DNA of 7,441 nucleotides from NCBI GenBank assembly GCA_027310505.1, contig DAIDAS010000104.1, forward strand, positions 1 to 7,441, in the 5' to 3' direction. Source of the stretch: a bacterium (lineage in GTDB: Bacteria; Pseudomonadota; Gammaproteobacteria; Burkholderiales; Methylophilaceae). The notes beneath the pieces are model-generated. The model ran no database searches and had not been told where the DNA came from. It saw only the letters and a program-made list of their open reading frames with translations. The position numbers were made by a program, and so were the translations under genes. This document shows, in pieces, positions 6,133 to 7,441 of the stretch. The first letter of the stretch is position 1, and the number at the start of each line of letters is the position of its first letter.

Positions 6133-6999
6133 ATGAATAGACAACGATTATTGATCCCGCTTTCGTTGCTGACGCTGTATCTGATCTGGGGCTCGACCTT
6201 CCTTGGCATGAAATTCGCCATCGAGAGCTTTCCGCCGTTTTTCATGGCGGCGTTGCGCTTTCTTTTTGCCGGTAGCCTGCTGTATGCGCTGCTGCGCTGG
6301 CGCGGCGCGCCCAACCCCACCCTGCCGCAATGGGGTGGTGCCGCCATGGTCGGGACATTGCTGCTCTCGGTCGGCAACGGCGGCGTGGCCTACGCTCAGC
6401 AATCGGTAGCGACAGGTGCGGCAGCCATGGTGATTGGGACCGTACCGTTGTGGGCGGTTTTGTTTGCCGGGCTGTGGGGACAAAAACCGAAACGTAACGA
6501 AATGCTGGGGGTCGCGCTCGGCGTACTGGGGGTGCTCATCCTCAACATCACCGGCAGCCTGCAGGCCAGTCCGGTGGGGGCGCTTGTGCTGCTGGCCGCA
6601 GCCATGTCCTGGGCATTCGGCTCGATGTGGGCCCGGCACTTGCCGATGCCTGAGGGCGCGATGGCGAGCGCCGCGCAGATGATCTGCGCCGGTACCGTAC
6701 TGGTGGTGATGAGCACGGCTTTGGGTGAACGCATACCGGGGCCGCCTACCGACAAGGCCCTGCTGTCGCTGGCCTATCTGGTGCTATTCGGCTCGTTCAT
6801 CGCCTACAGCGCCTACCTCTACCTGCTGAAAACCGTGCGCCCCGCGCTTGCCACCAGCTATGCCTTCGTCAATCCCGTCGTCGCCATGCTGCTGGGGGCC
6901 TGGTTGGCGGAAGAGCAGGTCGGCATGCACGACCTGATCGCCCTGGCGATCATTCTCGCCAGCGTGGTGCTGGTGCTACCGTTCAATCGCCGCGCCTAG
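6133..6999 (+). CDS. yedA: YedA-like EamA/DMT-family transporter
   Basis: This is a 288-residue inner-membrane protein of the drug/metabolite transporter superfamily, built of two EamA repeats with about ten helices. The first repeat opens with LYLIWGSTFLGMKFAIESFPPFFMAALRF (15-43) and the second with SWAFGSMWARHLPMP (159-173). SYAFVNPVVAMLLG (242-255) near the C-terminus is very like the SYAYVNPVVAVLLG of E. coli YedA, and VGNGGVAYAQQ (80-90) matches its VGNG segment. Family members include exporters of amino acids and metabolites, but the substrate of YedA itself is not established and cannot be read from sequence. ATG 6133 has GGAA seven bases upstream. The start lies only 17 bases after the U-tract of the leuA terminator. 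Its own promoter is not obvious. The last 17 bases overlap the convergent gene. Confidence 0.88.
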   Translation: MNRQRLLIPLSLLTLYLIWGSTFLGMKFAIESFPPFFMAALRFLFAGSLLYALLRWRGAPNPTLPQWGGAAMVGTLLLSVGNGGVAYAQQSVATGAAAMVIGTVPLWAVLFAGLWGQKPKRNEMLGVALGVLGVLILNITGSLQASPVGALVLLAAAMSWAFGSMWARHLPMPEGAMASAAQMICAGTVLVVMSTALGERIPGPPTDKALLSLAYLVLFGSFIAYSAYLYLLKTVRPALATSYAFVNPVVAMLLGAWLAEEQVGMHDLIALAIILASVVLVLPFNRRA

Positions 7000-7441
7000 G
7001 CTTGCTCTTGAGATAACGCGCGTCGCTGAACGTACTCAGCCAGTCCGGCCGGAAGGCCGTCATCAAGGTGACGGCCATGCCGGTCAGCATGGCCTCGGAC
7101 CAACCCACCAGCATGTAATACGGCAGGTAATTCTGCGTCAGGTAGAGACTTGCATAGGTTCCGCTCAGAACCAGCAGCAGGGTCGCCACCAGCCCGGTCA
7201 GCATGATCACGGCACCCGCGCCGATAAACGCATTCAGAAAAATGTACACGAACAGGTGGTTGGGCAATTTGCGGTCGACGATCGCATACAGCAAATAACT
7301 CGACGTGACTGGCAGCATCCCGGTGAGCAACCAGTTGATGCCCAGGCTGGCCCAGCCCGCCATGCCGGCCAGGGTGACACCCAGCAACACCACGGCCATA
7401 CCGGCCATCGCCAGCCTCGCTCCGAACATGAGGGTCATGAG
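6983..7441 (-). CDS. CbiM-like ECF-type membrane protein (C-terminal part)
   Basis: The gene enters from beyond the right edge; 152 C-terminal codons plus TGA are visible, and the frame is still open at the edge, so the MTLMF methionine at 7438 is probably internal. The protein is very hydrophobic, with about five membrane segments and a soluble tail. The stretches around DRKLPNHLFVYIFLNAFIGAG, YLPYYMLVGWSEAMLTGM and FRPDWLSTFSDARYL match, from memory, a proteobacterial family annotated as energy-coupling-factor transporter permease (CbiM-like). CbiM/NikM subunits bind cobalt or nickel through an N-terminal Met-His motif; that end is outside the window, so metal binding cannot be checked. No CbiN/Q/O partners are visible. 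The 3' end overlaps yedA by 17 bases. Confidence 0.7.
   Translation of the reverse strand, partial: LMTLMFGARLAMAGMAVVLLGVTLAGMAGWASLGINWLLTGMLPVTSSYLLYAIVDRKLPNHLFVYIFLNAFIGAGAVIMLTGLVATLLLVLSGTYASLYLTQNYLPYYMLVGWSEAMLTGMAVTLMTAFRPDWLSTFSDARYLKSKPRRGD

Noticed and set aside
7048..7066. GGCCGG/GGCC inverted repeat near the 3' end of the CbiM-like gene
   Set aside because: It is inside coding sequence and has no adjacent T-run on either strand.

Overview
The window reads as an ordinary chromosomal segment of a Gram-negative bacterium, most likely a betaproteobacterium. The basis is the gene order tgt-yajC-secD-secF, a pssA gene directly upstream of leuA (an adjacency I know from Betaproteobacteria), and GC-rich codon use. 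The genus cannot be told from this stretch. I see no phage genes, transposases, CRISPR arrays, rRNA or tRNA. Nothing suggests recent transfer.

Layout. On the minus strand, read right to left from about 3425 to 1, lies tgt (queuosine tRNA modification), then yajC, secD and the first 27 codons of secF (accessory subunits of the Sec translocon). Gaps are short (46, 22 and 17 bases), so these are probably one operon. Divergent from tgt, on the plus strand, is pssA (phosphatidylserine synthase). The two start from a 78-base gap carrying two back-to-back extended -10 promoters. A 236-base gap follows pssA and leads to leuA (2-isopropylmalate synthase). leuA ends at a strong intrinsic terminator. 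Immediately after it is a YedA-like EamA-family transporter. Its 3' end overlaps, tail to tail, a minus-strand CbiM-like membrane protein that runs off the right edge.

The most interesting stretch is the pssA-leuA gap. It holds an unlisted 27-codon reading frame (4333-4416) with eight leucine codons, two runs of three, ending in a stop about 110 bases before leuA. This looks like a leucine-sensing leader peptide that controls leuA. It has no Shine-Dalgarno sequence. A plausible promoter sits so close that the transcript may begin within a few bases of the AUG. The RNA after it can form hairpins and longer-range pairings, but no hairpin is followed by a U-tract, so a classical intrinsic attenuator is not evident.

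Apart from sharing the leader/leuA region, the genes serve separate household roles: protein export, tRNA modification, phospholipid synthesis, leucine synthesis and membrane transport.
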